Shown: positions 38,101 to 50,373 of the stretch, in pieces
Numbering within the stretch: the first letter of the stretch is position 1
Layout of the letters: each line of letters starts with the position of its first letter
NCBI RefSeq assembly: GCF_032854445.1
Contig: NC_088302.1
Location: forward strand, 33,695,979-33,759,978
Source: Liolophura sinensis
Lineage: Eukaryota > Mollusca > Polyplacophora > Chitonida > Chitonidae
Length of the DNA stretch: 64,000 nucleotides
Direction: 5' to 3'
The notes under the pieces: model-generated
The model's input: the letters and a program-made list of their open reading frames with translations, nothing else
Database searches by the model: none
What the model was told of the DNA's origin: nothing
Made by a program: the position numbers and the translations under genes

Positions 38101-41100
38101 TAAATAAATACCTTGCAAACGTGTGAAAAGATTTAAGGATTACAGCAGAACCGTACATATCATGTACTTTCTATAGTTCTAACTGGCACGCTCACTAAAA
38201 CAGAAGCTGGCCAAAATGTAGTCCTCTTTTGGGAATCTTCCAGATATTCCAGATTTTCCCTTTTTTGTATATAAGAGAAAAGCTTCCAGCCTCATTTATG
38301 CACATTTTTAATTTGATTTTGGATACAAAACAACACTGGTTGGGTTGGCCAGTTTCAGGGCTTTACAAAAAGAATAATTTTTTTAGTCTGCTACTAATAT
38401 GAATATGCTAAAATAAACATCTTGCAAAAAAAAAAAATAGAATGAAGAATTACAGTAATACTCCATTCACCACTTTTCATAGAATTTGGTCCAGCAGTAT
38501 TAGAAACAATAAGGACAGGAAGTTTGGTACCAAAAAATATGTCTGCTAATATAAACAATCCTGCTTAATACTCTTCATGAGGATCAGTCCTCCATAATGC
38601 AGTTTTGACATGCCAAACCAATATATCACAACAAGGGTATAACTGTACAGTCTACAACAATGTCATTCGTTTTCAACATTCTAAATGGAACAATTTATTT
38701 AGCTCCAATTAGCCAAGTAGATACAATGGCTTCTTTGGAAGATAGGATGACATCCTGCTGGAAAAATGTACTACAAAGTTTCAGCACCAAAAATAATATT
38801 TCAGGACTCTAAAAATGCACATGTCCACCTGTAAAAATGGTGGGTGAAATTTTATGTCATTCTGGTGAACTATAAGGCAAAATATTCCACTAAAAGGGCA
38901 TTATTTACATAATTTTTTTAATCTTGAAAGATATTGTTTGATTGGTTCTTAAGATTTGCATTAACAGATTGACAGACTCCACTGCTCTGCATGTACTAAA
39001 GCAATAGGTTACATATACCATAGTGAATAGTGTGACCAAGTAGTGAACCAAACTTTCTCTAACAAGTCCATAACCATTCCAGGGACAGACCACAGCCAGA
39101 CTGCAGGTATGCCCAAATACACTGTTTTGCCAGACTTGCACTCCTACAGCATACCACTAAAGGGCATCAAGTCTCTTACTGGTTGCTAGGTGAAATCTAT
39201 CCTGCAGTAACCATGCCAAGTCATTAAATAATTTATCAATACTGATCAATATGTGGTGTAAAGTCAATGACACCTACCTCCACAGTGAAGAGAACTGCTA
39301 TGGCCAGACTGAAGTAGTGGCACACAGATTCTGCTATCTTAACCCCTGGGTCAAGCGTATCCTCCCCTGAGGTGTCAAGGTGGGGGGTGTCCACTGAGGC
39401 ACCGATGGTAGTGTTAGACTCCGGATCTGTGACAGTAATGTGTGGAGTAGGGGTGCTGGTAGTGATGGCAGAATTGGGAGCTGCAAGTAAAAGAGAAAAT
39501 AACAGATTACATTAACTGAAGATTTCGCAAAAATCATTGGGCTGTTACAAATCACATAGAGTGTTGGGTACACATGCACATGAGACTGTGACTTGAAATT
39601 CAGCTCTATTTTATAGTGGGCAGCAATAAAAAGAGTTGCTGGCCGGACAATCACTTGACATAGTGTCTCTCTAACAAGCCAAGAATAGTGACAGCTGGCT
39701 TAGTGCTTCATTTTCTGACACATTATATCAAATGTCTTTCTCACCAGTGTGTTCATTTGAATTTATTTGTTTTATTTTGTTCACATTTAAGAAATCATAA
39801 TACATGTACATTACATCATTGACCTTCGGGTGAATTCAACATCTCAATAATGAATATCCTTAAAAATAATGAATATTAATTTACACTGCACAATAGCTCA
39901 GAAATTTATTTCATGCCAAGACAATTAGTACAGATATATATGTACACAATGGCAATTATAATCTGGTTCACAAAGGTCATCTCACAGAGTGAGGTGGGTG
40001 TGAAATGGTGCAGCCAGTTTAATGTACGTACAAGGAAGGGTAAGTGCATCAGAGCCACCCACAGGTGCAAAGTGTTAGCACACTTCAATGACGAAAGCTA
40101 AGGAACACCATAAGTGCACTTCAGTGAATTAGATACACTGGCCAAATGACAAGTTGTTTGATTGATGGAGCCTATATCTGCTGACAAACAGAAGGGATAG
40201 TCTTTATCGTGATCGCTGCTTGCAGCAGAATGGAACTCAGGAATAAGTTCCCAGACAAGAGGTTGTGACCTCAGTATAAATAGGAAATGACAATATTTAC
40301 AAGTGAGACAGGAGTGGAATTGTCCAAGACTGCGGGTACACAAAGTGGTTAAAGTACATTTAGACAGGTATGTAAACACCTCTCTAGCCTGCATGAGCTC
40401 TTTACCAGCTATTCCACTACTCTCTCATCAGTTTCTCATGTGATTCTTTTGTTGTATTTTTGTGAAAACCATTGCCATAATTATAAGGCAATAATTATTT
40501 ATTTTAATTTACATGCAAAATGAATATGAATTCCAAGGAAAATATGCTTTGAAAGGTCAAACATGAATTTTAATTACTTCCCCTTTAATATGAACAATGC
40601 AGTACGCAGCATGTATAATAAGATACATGTATGTATCAGTACATGTATGCCAGAAAGCAATCAGGTATGAGTTATAAACCTGTTGCAATAATGACATATA
40701 TCAACTCCAGATGAATAGACATTAATTCTCACAATACCCTGCATTAGTTCGTAATGACAGGATGACAGTATATACATGTCAGGGCCTTATCTAGCATGTC
40801 TTGAGCCATTTTAGTTCTGGACAATTTTTTGAGCTCCTAAAGCACCAAAATCACCTAAACTAATCAAGCTGTAATAAAACTACCCAAATTCTTTTAATTT
40901 CTGTGGCAGATTAGTAGTATTGAAAGTGGAATATTACATTTCTTCACCATATTTTTGGAAAATTAAAGATATGATGTTCATTAGATGGTCTAGCCACGTG
41001 AGATAAAACAAACTCAATATTCATGCTACAGTTACATATATATTGGCTAAAAAGAGCAGATCAAAGGTAACAAAAATGATAAGAATTAAAGTAACAATTA

Positions 41101-44100
41101 ATGTGAACAAAAATATTATCGTTTACCACTTAAAAGTCAAGGTTTCAAACCAATATCTTTCATTCACAGACTTATATGTAAATTTAAAAGCTCTCAGAAA
41201 GCAACACACAGAGTTGCATTTTATCAAATTTCCTTATGCACACTCACAATGTTAACTTTAAATTTTGGGATCAGAACCTTTGATTCTTTTTTTTTTTTTT
41301 TTTTAGTTTTCGGTGGTCCTGTATGTATACGTCGTAAAACACCAATCAAATAAATAAATAAACATGCACATGTATAACCTATACAATGCTGTGAGGATTT
41401 CTTAAGTTTCAGACATCGCAGACATGACTGAGATTCAGGTTTGGGAACACAATGTGGAGGCTAAGCTGAGAACATGACCAATCAATCTCAGAGCTAAGGT
41501 GCATGGAGATATGCTACTGTACTTCTGTCAGGTGCATACAGGTACATCATTACAAACTGCCTTCCAATTAGCAACCTCATAATAGTCAAGAGCTTTTTGC
41601 CATCTCGGAGGATCTCCCATAGTCTGAAAGCTAGTAATCACATTACCATTAAGCTTGGATCTGCATTTCTCGAACATACACATGTATGTGAATTTGTTCT
41701 TAATTCCTACGCTGTAAAAAGAAGTCGACAAAAATGAATGATAGCTAGACAACACCTATAATACACTGCAGTTGGCCTCAATATCATTACAGCTGCTGAA
41801 AATTAGCCCTTTTTTTTTCATGAGCAATTTTGACCTGACTAAATTTCCACAAGCCATTACTGACATCTGCTCAACACTTAATTAGGCCGTCACACAAAGG
41901 TACAACAACACTGAAAACATACCTACTGTAATTACACGTAGTTTGAATTATCACACCTCATTTGTAATTAGGAATCCTTTATGCAGGACCAGAAGTTTGA
42001 TCATGCATACAGAGATACATTCATATACGTCTATACAAGTACATACATATACAGGTCCTATATACATGAGATTTCCTTAATTGGCCATACATGAATATAC
42101 ATGCTAAAACTCAATCTATAATATATGGCAGTTATCTCCTAAAAATGCAGAGGTTACATAGTTCCCATGTGGTATGCATAATGAAAATAAATTTCTGTGT
42201 AAAGGGCGTTGGTTACAGCAGATAGCATTGGTTACATCAGATAACGGCACTGATCTCTGATAACAACTGTCAGATCATGCTGCTGACTGCATCTCTGAGA
42301 TTAATCATTTTGATTTGTCAAGAATCGCCCTGTGTGACTATAACTGTACTTTGACAAGAGGTCAATGCATGTGTACTTGTATTAAATCTTGCACTACAGT
42401 CCCTAGTGAAAAAGATATTTTCATGACCTAGTAGCTCTAACCTAATATATTCTTTTAGCCTTATACATGTACAAACTGAACTCTTATTTTTTTTAAAATA
42501 TGCAGATATTCAATCAAGTTAGATTTAAATAAAAACTGGCAAACATTATTATGTTACATGAAGACAGAAATATGTACCCTTTTTTATGACATTCTATAAT
42601 CTCTAGGGCAAATGGACTTTTAAAAGTGAGGGGTAAAGGTGCAGGGTAATCTTGAGGGGTAAAGGCTCAATTACTAGATTGTATACCTATACCTATACAT
42701 ATATGATTTGCATATTTAGCGATGAAATATGATAACCTTGTCTACAATAAACCCCTCCCTCGACAGTGGATAGACAGCTAGCACATCAATACAGTTCACA
42801 TCTCAGTATTAGCTGGACCTAAATGTTACACCTATAATATATTCAACCTCACTTGCTGGCTTCCTCTCTGCTTGAAAGCCAAATGGTCTTTGACATACAA
42901 AGGTCAAAGGTCAAGTCATTACTGTACATGAACATATTTCAGAACGATCGACATGGAAATATCTTAACTAGTAATCATGGTAATAAAAACTGATCAACTT
43001 TCTTATTACCATGAAGTTCATTTGAAGCATTTGCTGCATCACTTAAACATGGGACTGTACATGTTTGGGCATACAAATGAGTAGTACTCACAGGTTGATT
43101 TAATGATTTATTTATTTATTTATTTGATTGGTGTTTTACGGCGTTCTCAAGAATATTTCACTTATACGACGGCGGCTAGCATTATGGTGGGTGGAAACCG
43201 GGCACAGCCCGGGGGAAACCCACGACCATCTGCAGGTTGCTGGCAGACCTTCCCACTTACGGCCGGAGAGAAAGCCAGCATAAGCTAGACTTGAACTCAC
43301 AGCGACCGCATTGGTGAGAGGCTCCTGGGTCATTACGTTGCGCTAACGCACTAACCGACTGAGCCACGGGGGCCCCTATTTAATGATTTAATATTCATCA
43401 CTATATACACACATATAAATTCAAATTAGGTTTAGATGCATTATGTAGGCATATCTTGTTACATCCGAGAGCCATAATGGTTCCGGTAAATCTGAATATT
43501 GATACTGATTGGTTTTATGAACCTAACAGTTACCTCCACCCCTGGACTTGACCAGCCAATATTGTACACAGTAAATGACTTAAAAATTGTAGTCAAAATG
43601 TCCATTTATAGAGGCAAATGTCATAAAATACTAATTTTGGTGCTTTACTTACATTTTACTAATGCGCTATCTTCTACCTCCCAAGTAAACCTCAAAAACA
43701 CTTTTCCAAGACCAACAGTCAACTAAAATGTTCAACTTATAGTTTTTGGCAAAATTTTAGGTCGTTAAAGGTAAGTGAAATATTCCTCAGCCTTCGCATT
43801 AAACATGTGATCAATCAAGTACATGCAACAAAATAAAGTCAAATTATATTATATTACAATTATATCAATAAACATTCAGATAAATTACTTTAAAGGATTA
43901 TCCATTAATTCCATCCTGAGAAATCATGAGATTTCATAAAAAAAGTAATGGACACAACATCAGGTTCTGCATTATAATGGAGACTGTAACAGTTGCATAG
44001 CAATAAATCATCATCAGGTGACCATCAGATCTTCATCCCCGATAGCAACTTCAAACTGCAAGCAGCTTCCATGACTATCGGCCATTACAGCGTAGAATTT

Positions 44101-45641
44101 TTGCTGTATACTTGATGGCATAGTAAACTAACTGCAGATCACATGACTGGTATATACAATGTGCATGTAAAGTACCAGTATATATGGTGGATATTTTAAT
44201 TTCAAACGAATAAAGATTTTGTGGTGGAAACTTTTTGGGGTGTACTGCATCCTTATTTTCGTAACATTTATTTATTTATTTTATTAGTTTTGTGCCATAC
44301 TCAAAATTATTTCACTCATACCACTTGTTGAGCTTTATGATGGCAGGAAACTGGGCAGAACCCTGGAGAATCCAACGACCATACGCAGGTTGCTGACAGC
44401 TGTGAGAGGAAGCCTGCATGAGCTGGACTTGAACTCGCAGCAACCAGTGTTCTGCTGTACCAACACATTTGTGTTTAAAACAAACTGAACTTAGGTTTAT
44501 ACAGTATTTAAACATTTTTAATCTAAAAGAATCCATGAGAATTATACACTAGTTTAATTAAGTTTTTCATGGTTTATACAGTTTATGAGAAAAACTGACA
44601 TTAAAACAAAAATATTACTATTGGTTTTATCATATGTTCAAGAAAAACAAACATACAGGCACTGGACAGTTACGGGATTTGTCGAATTTATCTTTGCTAA
44701 AGACCAAGTCATATCAGATTAAAAATTTGTTGCTGATCTTGTCAAAATATCTTTCTGTGGTAATTAAGATTTATTCAGCAAATCTGTCCTAATCACATAG
44801 GATATGAAAACATTAGAACTAGCTGGCTTAAACAGAAATTGGAAGCGACTTGAATATCTCAGCAAATTCAACACTATGTGGGCAAACATGGCGTATTTAC
44901 CTTTAAAGCACACAGCAGAATATGAACGTTTGGTTAGTAAAAATAGCAGCGCTACGTGTATTGCTACAGGTGTTTGAGTGTTAATGAGTTTAAGCTTATA
45001 CCTACACTAAATTAATCTGAGAACCAGATCTCATCCAGTCCTTAGCTCCTTACTCCCCCCTCCCATCACCTTTCCCCCTCCACGCCTCAATCTCCGAGCC
45101 TTTCCTCGGACTGATCAATTATCACCTGGGTGTATTATACAGACGTATTTAGCAGGGAAACATGTGAGGTCAGCTAGAGTGCTCTAACTCCATTAGGTAC
45201 AACAACCTGAACCAAAGGCCATGCAAGAAATAACTAGCTATTGCACTTCCAAGGTGTGTCATTCCAGTCCTTTGTTTAGAAATCCCTCATCTTACAGGCT
45301 AAGGCAAGCTGGCCATGACAAAAGCTGAGGCCAGACATATAAGACCCTAAATCCTTGAACGTTTTAAGAATAACCGCTCTTCAACACAGAGTCAACCCCA
45401 ACTCCATGCCATTAAGCTACTTTTATTTCAAGTACTGGTGACATGACCTTATATATTCAGCATTTGACCTCAAGGGCTAACACACAACTTTTAATATACC
45501 CACTAAAATTACAAACTGTTGGATACAACCAAAAAAAGTTTAATATAAATTATAATCCACTGAACATACATGTCCCATACATGTAATGATTCAAAAAAGT
45601 TTTTACATGCATCTGTATTATTTAATGTACATTATATATAC

Positions 45642-45677
<36 letters not shown>

Positions 45678-48600
45678 ATACATATACTGTTCAGACAAAT
45701 TGTTTCCAACCTCCCTGAGTGCAAATCGCAGGGTTAGACGCTAGTGGCATAAAAGCCTACCTTTCCGACCTGAGTTTTGGACATCGGCAGAAAGCAGCCT
45801 GTAGCCAGGCACAGATTTCTATTTTCCCCCTTTAAGAACAATTCTTGGCCAAAGTAAATTTACCGTAACCCCAAAGTAAACACGTCTCCTTGTAAGACTA
45901 CATCCTGAGCAAACGGGCATTAACCCTATGGAAATACAACAGTAACAAGCAGCCCTCAGCTTATAAGTGGACCCTTCTGTGACACAGACTCTGTCATGAG
46001 CTGGCAGAGTCAGAAAAATCCGCTCCCACATACACAAAACTCACACAATACACATCATGGCATTCTTCTAAATACATATGATCGACAATTACCTACAACA
46101 TTTACCAAAGACCAGCATATTAAACAATGCTACATACACGTTCAAATTAAGGTAGGGATATTTCTAATTACTGTATTTGGTCTTAATTTAAACATCAAAC
46201 CAAAAGGTGTGATTGTAAGAAGCAAAAAAGTCATAAAGTTTTCGTCAGAAACTTAATAGTCAATATCATTATACCAACCTTCAAATAAACTTCACAAACC
46301 CTTTTCTAAGATCAACACAGTACTAAGTATTAGGCAAATGAGTAACTCAGTCCTGGACAAAATTCAGATCAAATACTTACTTAATCATGGTCTTTAAGAA
46401 TACATATATGACTGGGCTAAACCTCAAAATTCAATACATTTTTATAGGAAGTTATGAGGAAAAATGAAAAAAAAAGCTGGTGAAAAAATTTACAGACAAA
46501 AAGTTTGCATGATGTCTTTCAGTAAATTGGTAAAGATTTATAATTTCTATCATTCCGGCATGGTTATAATTTAAGTTACCAATTTTACATTTACAATGTG
46601 TAATGTAATTCGCAAGAAGAAGTTTTTCTCACAGGGTAATTCAATCCGGACGAGTCAGATGGCTATAAATTATGTAACCATGTTGCAATTACAGTGCACC
46701 CCCAACTTCGATCAGGCAATATGCCAATAGATTAACCTTGGATTGATCTTCTGCCTAAATCTAGAATAGATTCTCAACACACATGCACACATTAATTCAT
46801 ACGCTTGACAGGTTGCGTGCATGCTGTCAAATGATAAAGAAATCTATTATTTACAAAATAAACAGTTCAATCAAACTTAATTTGATTAATGTTTCATGCT
46901 GTGCTCAAGACTTTTTCACTCCCACACACTGTTTACGCATGATGGCAGTCAGGTTTTGTGGGTGGAGGGAAACTCTGATGTAAACTGGCACTGCCCTTCA
47001 TCATACAGTATCAAACAAATCTTCTGGCTTAAAGCTGCAGTTAAAGTGGCAAGAGTTGGATTTGAACATGTGATCTCACTGACAAAACTACTAACTTGCC
47101 AATTCACAAAAACATTTTTATTCATCAATGAGTAATAAATATGAAATATGAGTTACTTATGCAGATAAGAAAACTGTAGGGTATCTAGCTACTGAAGATA
47201 CAGTAGTGCCTGATCATAATGAAGCCCCTACACGTGTGATCCACTCATCTTACGCCCGTCTTGATCGGTTGTGGTGCGGATCCTACGTTGATCATACAGC
47301 AGGGCTTGTCGGGCCATCTCCACATGTTTGCACCATACTGATCGCATCTTGGTCCGATATAATGCCAATCATACCCGGACAGCCCACCCATGATCTGCAT
47401 AAGATGGCAGCATCTTCCTCAGCCTTCCCACACAGAAGTTCCGGCCCACATAGATTTATCATGAGGTTCAGGCACCACTTTATGGTTCAATATTCCAGAT
47501 TTACTCGTGCAATTTTACAACAGAAATCAATCCTACCACATGAATGCACCTCTCTGTGCATTGCTCTCAACATGTCCACAGCGTACCGCATTGAGAAATC
47601 TTATAAAGAGTTACTGTCTGGATTTTATCAGATGCGTGTAGGTAAAAAGCTAGAAGCCAAAACGGCATGTACCATGAAAATATGGCATGAAAGGTAAAAA
47701 AAAAACTTGCTCAAGGTGGGAAAGCGGATCATTTGTATGTACACTGAAGGGTTAATAGTTGTGAGATATAGGAGCTAGCGCTCAACAAGAGCCTTGTACA
47801 GGCATGTGCTTATGCAAACAGATTCAGAATTAAGACAAGTAGAATGCGTTAATCCATGAAGAAGAACAAGAGCTGAATATCAGAATATCCCTCAGTACCT
47901 TTACACAAAAGGTTTGTAAATTTACACAGTATCAATAGACAACATGAGAGATTGACGGAATTGTTCAAAATCTATATATCACATATCAAATATATCACAA
48001 AACTTCAGCAAGTAGTTGGCTGAATGCTGATCTCTCAAAATAAAATCCAATGGTAGATGAACTGGCAACACAGCACTTAAATTTTAATCAGGACACATAC
48101 ATTTCTGCATTTTTTATTATAATTGTTAACCAAAGAAAATTTCCTCCACACTATTCTTGGCCTATATACATCTTATTACAAACTGTATGTCATGAATATA
48201 GTACTGTAAGCGTAAAGACTAGCAGAATGTATTTACTTATTTATCTGATTGGTGTTTTATAATATTTTTTTACATGTTATACGACAACAGGGACAGAACG
48301 GGGAAACCCACTGAACAGAATTCTCTTCTGGTAATCAAAAAATACGTCCTAAGTTTGCCAGTGGTACATTACCCCTCAAAAGGTGCTGGCTATCGTAAAA
48401 TTTGTAATCTGAACATGTTCCATTGTGCTGAGTGCACCAATTAATGAACCACTGCCATTTGCAAGAGCTGGATTTGAACCTGCAACTTCACTTGTTTCGA
48501 TCAAGCCTAGCAACTGTGATGAAACAAGCATTAAGGCATCTCCATAAGGCAGATGTCATGAGAAAACCTGTATCAGGAACTGAATTATACGTATATACGC

Positions 48601-50312
48601 CCTGAATATTTACCCACAAAATGCTAGTGCACTATTACAGAAAAATAAAAATCAGAAAATATTATTTTTGATGCCTGGAATAAATTTATCCTTATCCCGA
48701 AGGATATCATCCTACCTTACAAACAAACCAGAAACAATGCACCTTTCTACTAACGAAGATTAACAGATCTTTCGATCAAAATCAGACAAAATGACCACTG
48801 ATAAAATTAGGAAAGAATTAAAATTGACCAGTCTTACCTGTGATGACGCCCACTTCAATGAGAAGTTCCGTCACTATGACTAGTACATTGACTAGGGTGA
48901 GGACTATGATGGAGCATTCAGCACAGAAAGAGTAGAGCCTGTCTTCAAGCCACAGCCAACAAGACCTGAAAACACAAGAGTGAGTGAGTGAGTGATTGGG
49001 ATTTAATGTCATACTTAACAATTTTTCAGTCATATGACGACAAAGGAGAGTCTATGTAATATGTGCCTCCTTGTTGCAGGACGGATTTTCACTGCTCTCT
49101 TATCTAGTGCTGCTTCACTGAGACAACTTACCAAAGGCAAGTAATCTGCCTGGCTCGAGTTATTATACTGATACAGGTCAACCAGTCATTACAATATCCC
49201 ATTAATGCTGAATGCCAAGTGAGGAAGTTACAACTTTCTCTTTTTAAGGTCTTGGGCATGACCTGAACTAGGGTTGACCCTGGATCTTGGCGGACGCTCC
49301 ACCAACTGAGCTATCAAGGCTGGTCATTAAAAACACAAAAGGTACACAATTATACACAAGGCTTGTTGTTTAACATCATACTTCATTCTTTTCTTATATG
49401 TTGGCAGTCAGTTTTCTAGGTGGAGGAAACAGGAGAGCCTGGGGTATAAACCACCGACCTTTGGCAAGTTACTGGCAAACTCTCTCATAAGTAAAGTGAG
49501 TTGAGTTGAGTTGAGGAAACTAGGTACAGTGAACCACAGAAGACAGCTCTGTCAGCTGACCTTCAGAACAATGAAGTAAGCAACAGGGGAATCCAGAAAA
49601 TTCTCTGTCTGAAAATGAAATCAAACCCACATCTCAGTCGTATATGTATATCCTTGCTAATTAATATTGTGAAGTTGTAAAATGATATTAAGTATGATAT
49701 CTACCTTAGGACAAAAGTAGACAAAATTCCCAAGGAAATATGTTGTGTATATGTAAGTACCTGAACCAGACACCATTAAAGAAGGAATTAAGTAACCTGT
49801 GCAGTTTTCAGAGAGTGCAAGATTTAATTTTACAACCATTAAAGTTAATGTAGGAATCTAGATAAAGGTGATAGTGCCAAATATGTACTAACTGTACAAA
49901 ACATCGGAATATTTAAAATCCATCACAATGCAAAGTTAAAATAGTTCCAGGCACACCTATGAATGAATACATACAAGTGCAGAACAATTTTTCCCTTATC
50001 CAATGACTACCAGTGTTATGGGTGGAAAAAACATAAGGCCTTTGGTACAAAACTCACCAACTTTCTCACTTGTGAAATCATACCAGTGCTGACAGTTGCT
50101 TAACTGTCATCAAAAAACCCACGTCTGCAGTGGAGACGTACGTATTTATTTGACTTGTATTTTATGTTGTACTCAAGAATATTTCACTAATATTCGACAG
50201 TAGCCAGGACTATGATGGAAGGAAACCGGGCACATTTGGTAAAAGTTGACAGATATACCAAATACTACCTTTTTGTAAGGGCTGTGACTGATACCTATCA
50301 TGAGTTGCCATT

Positions 50313-50373
<61 letters not shown>

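Larger units (their letters stand above)
39481..48837 (-). other. intron 2
   Basis: 9.4 kb, GTAAGA to TTGCAG. It holds SINE copies at 41.3, 43.1, 44.3, 46.9 and 48.2 kb, a compound microsatellite at 45.6 kb and loose interspersed repeats. The rest is featureless AT-rich DNA. Confidence 0.7.
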
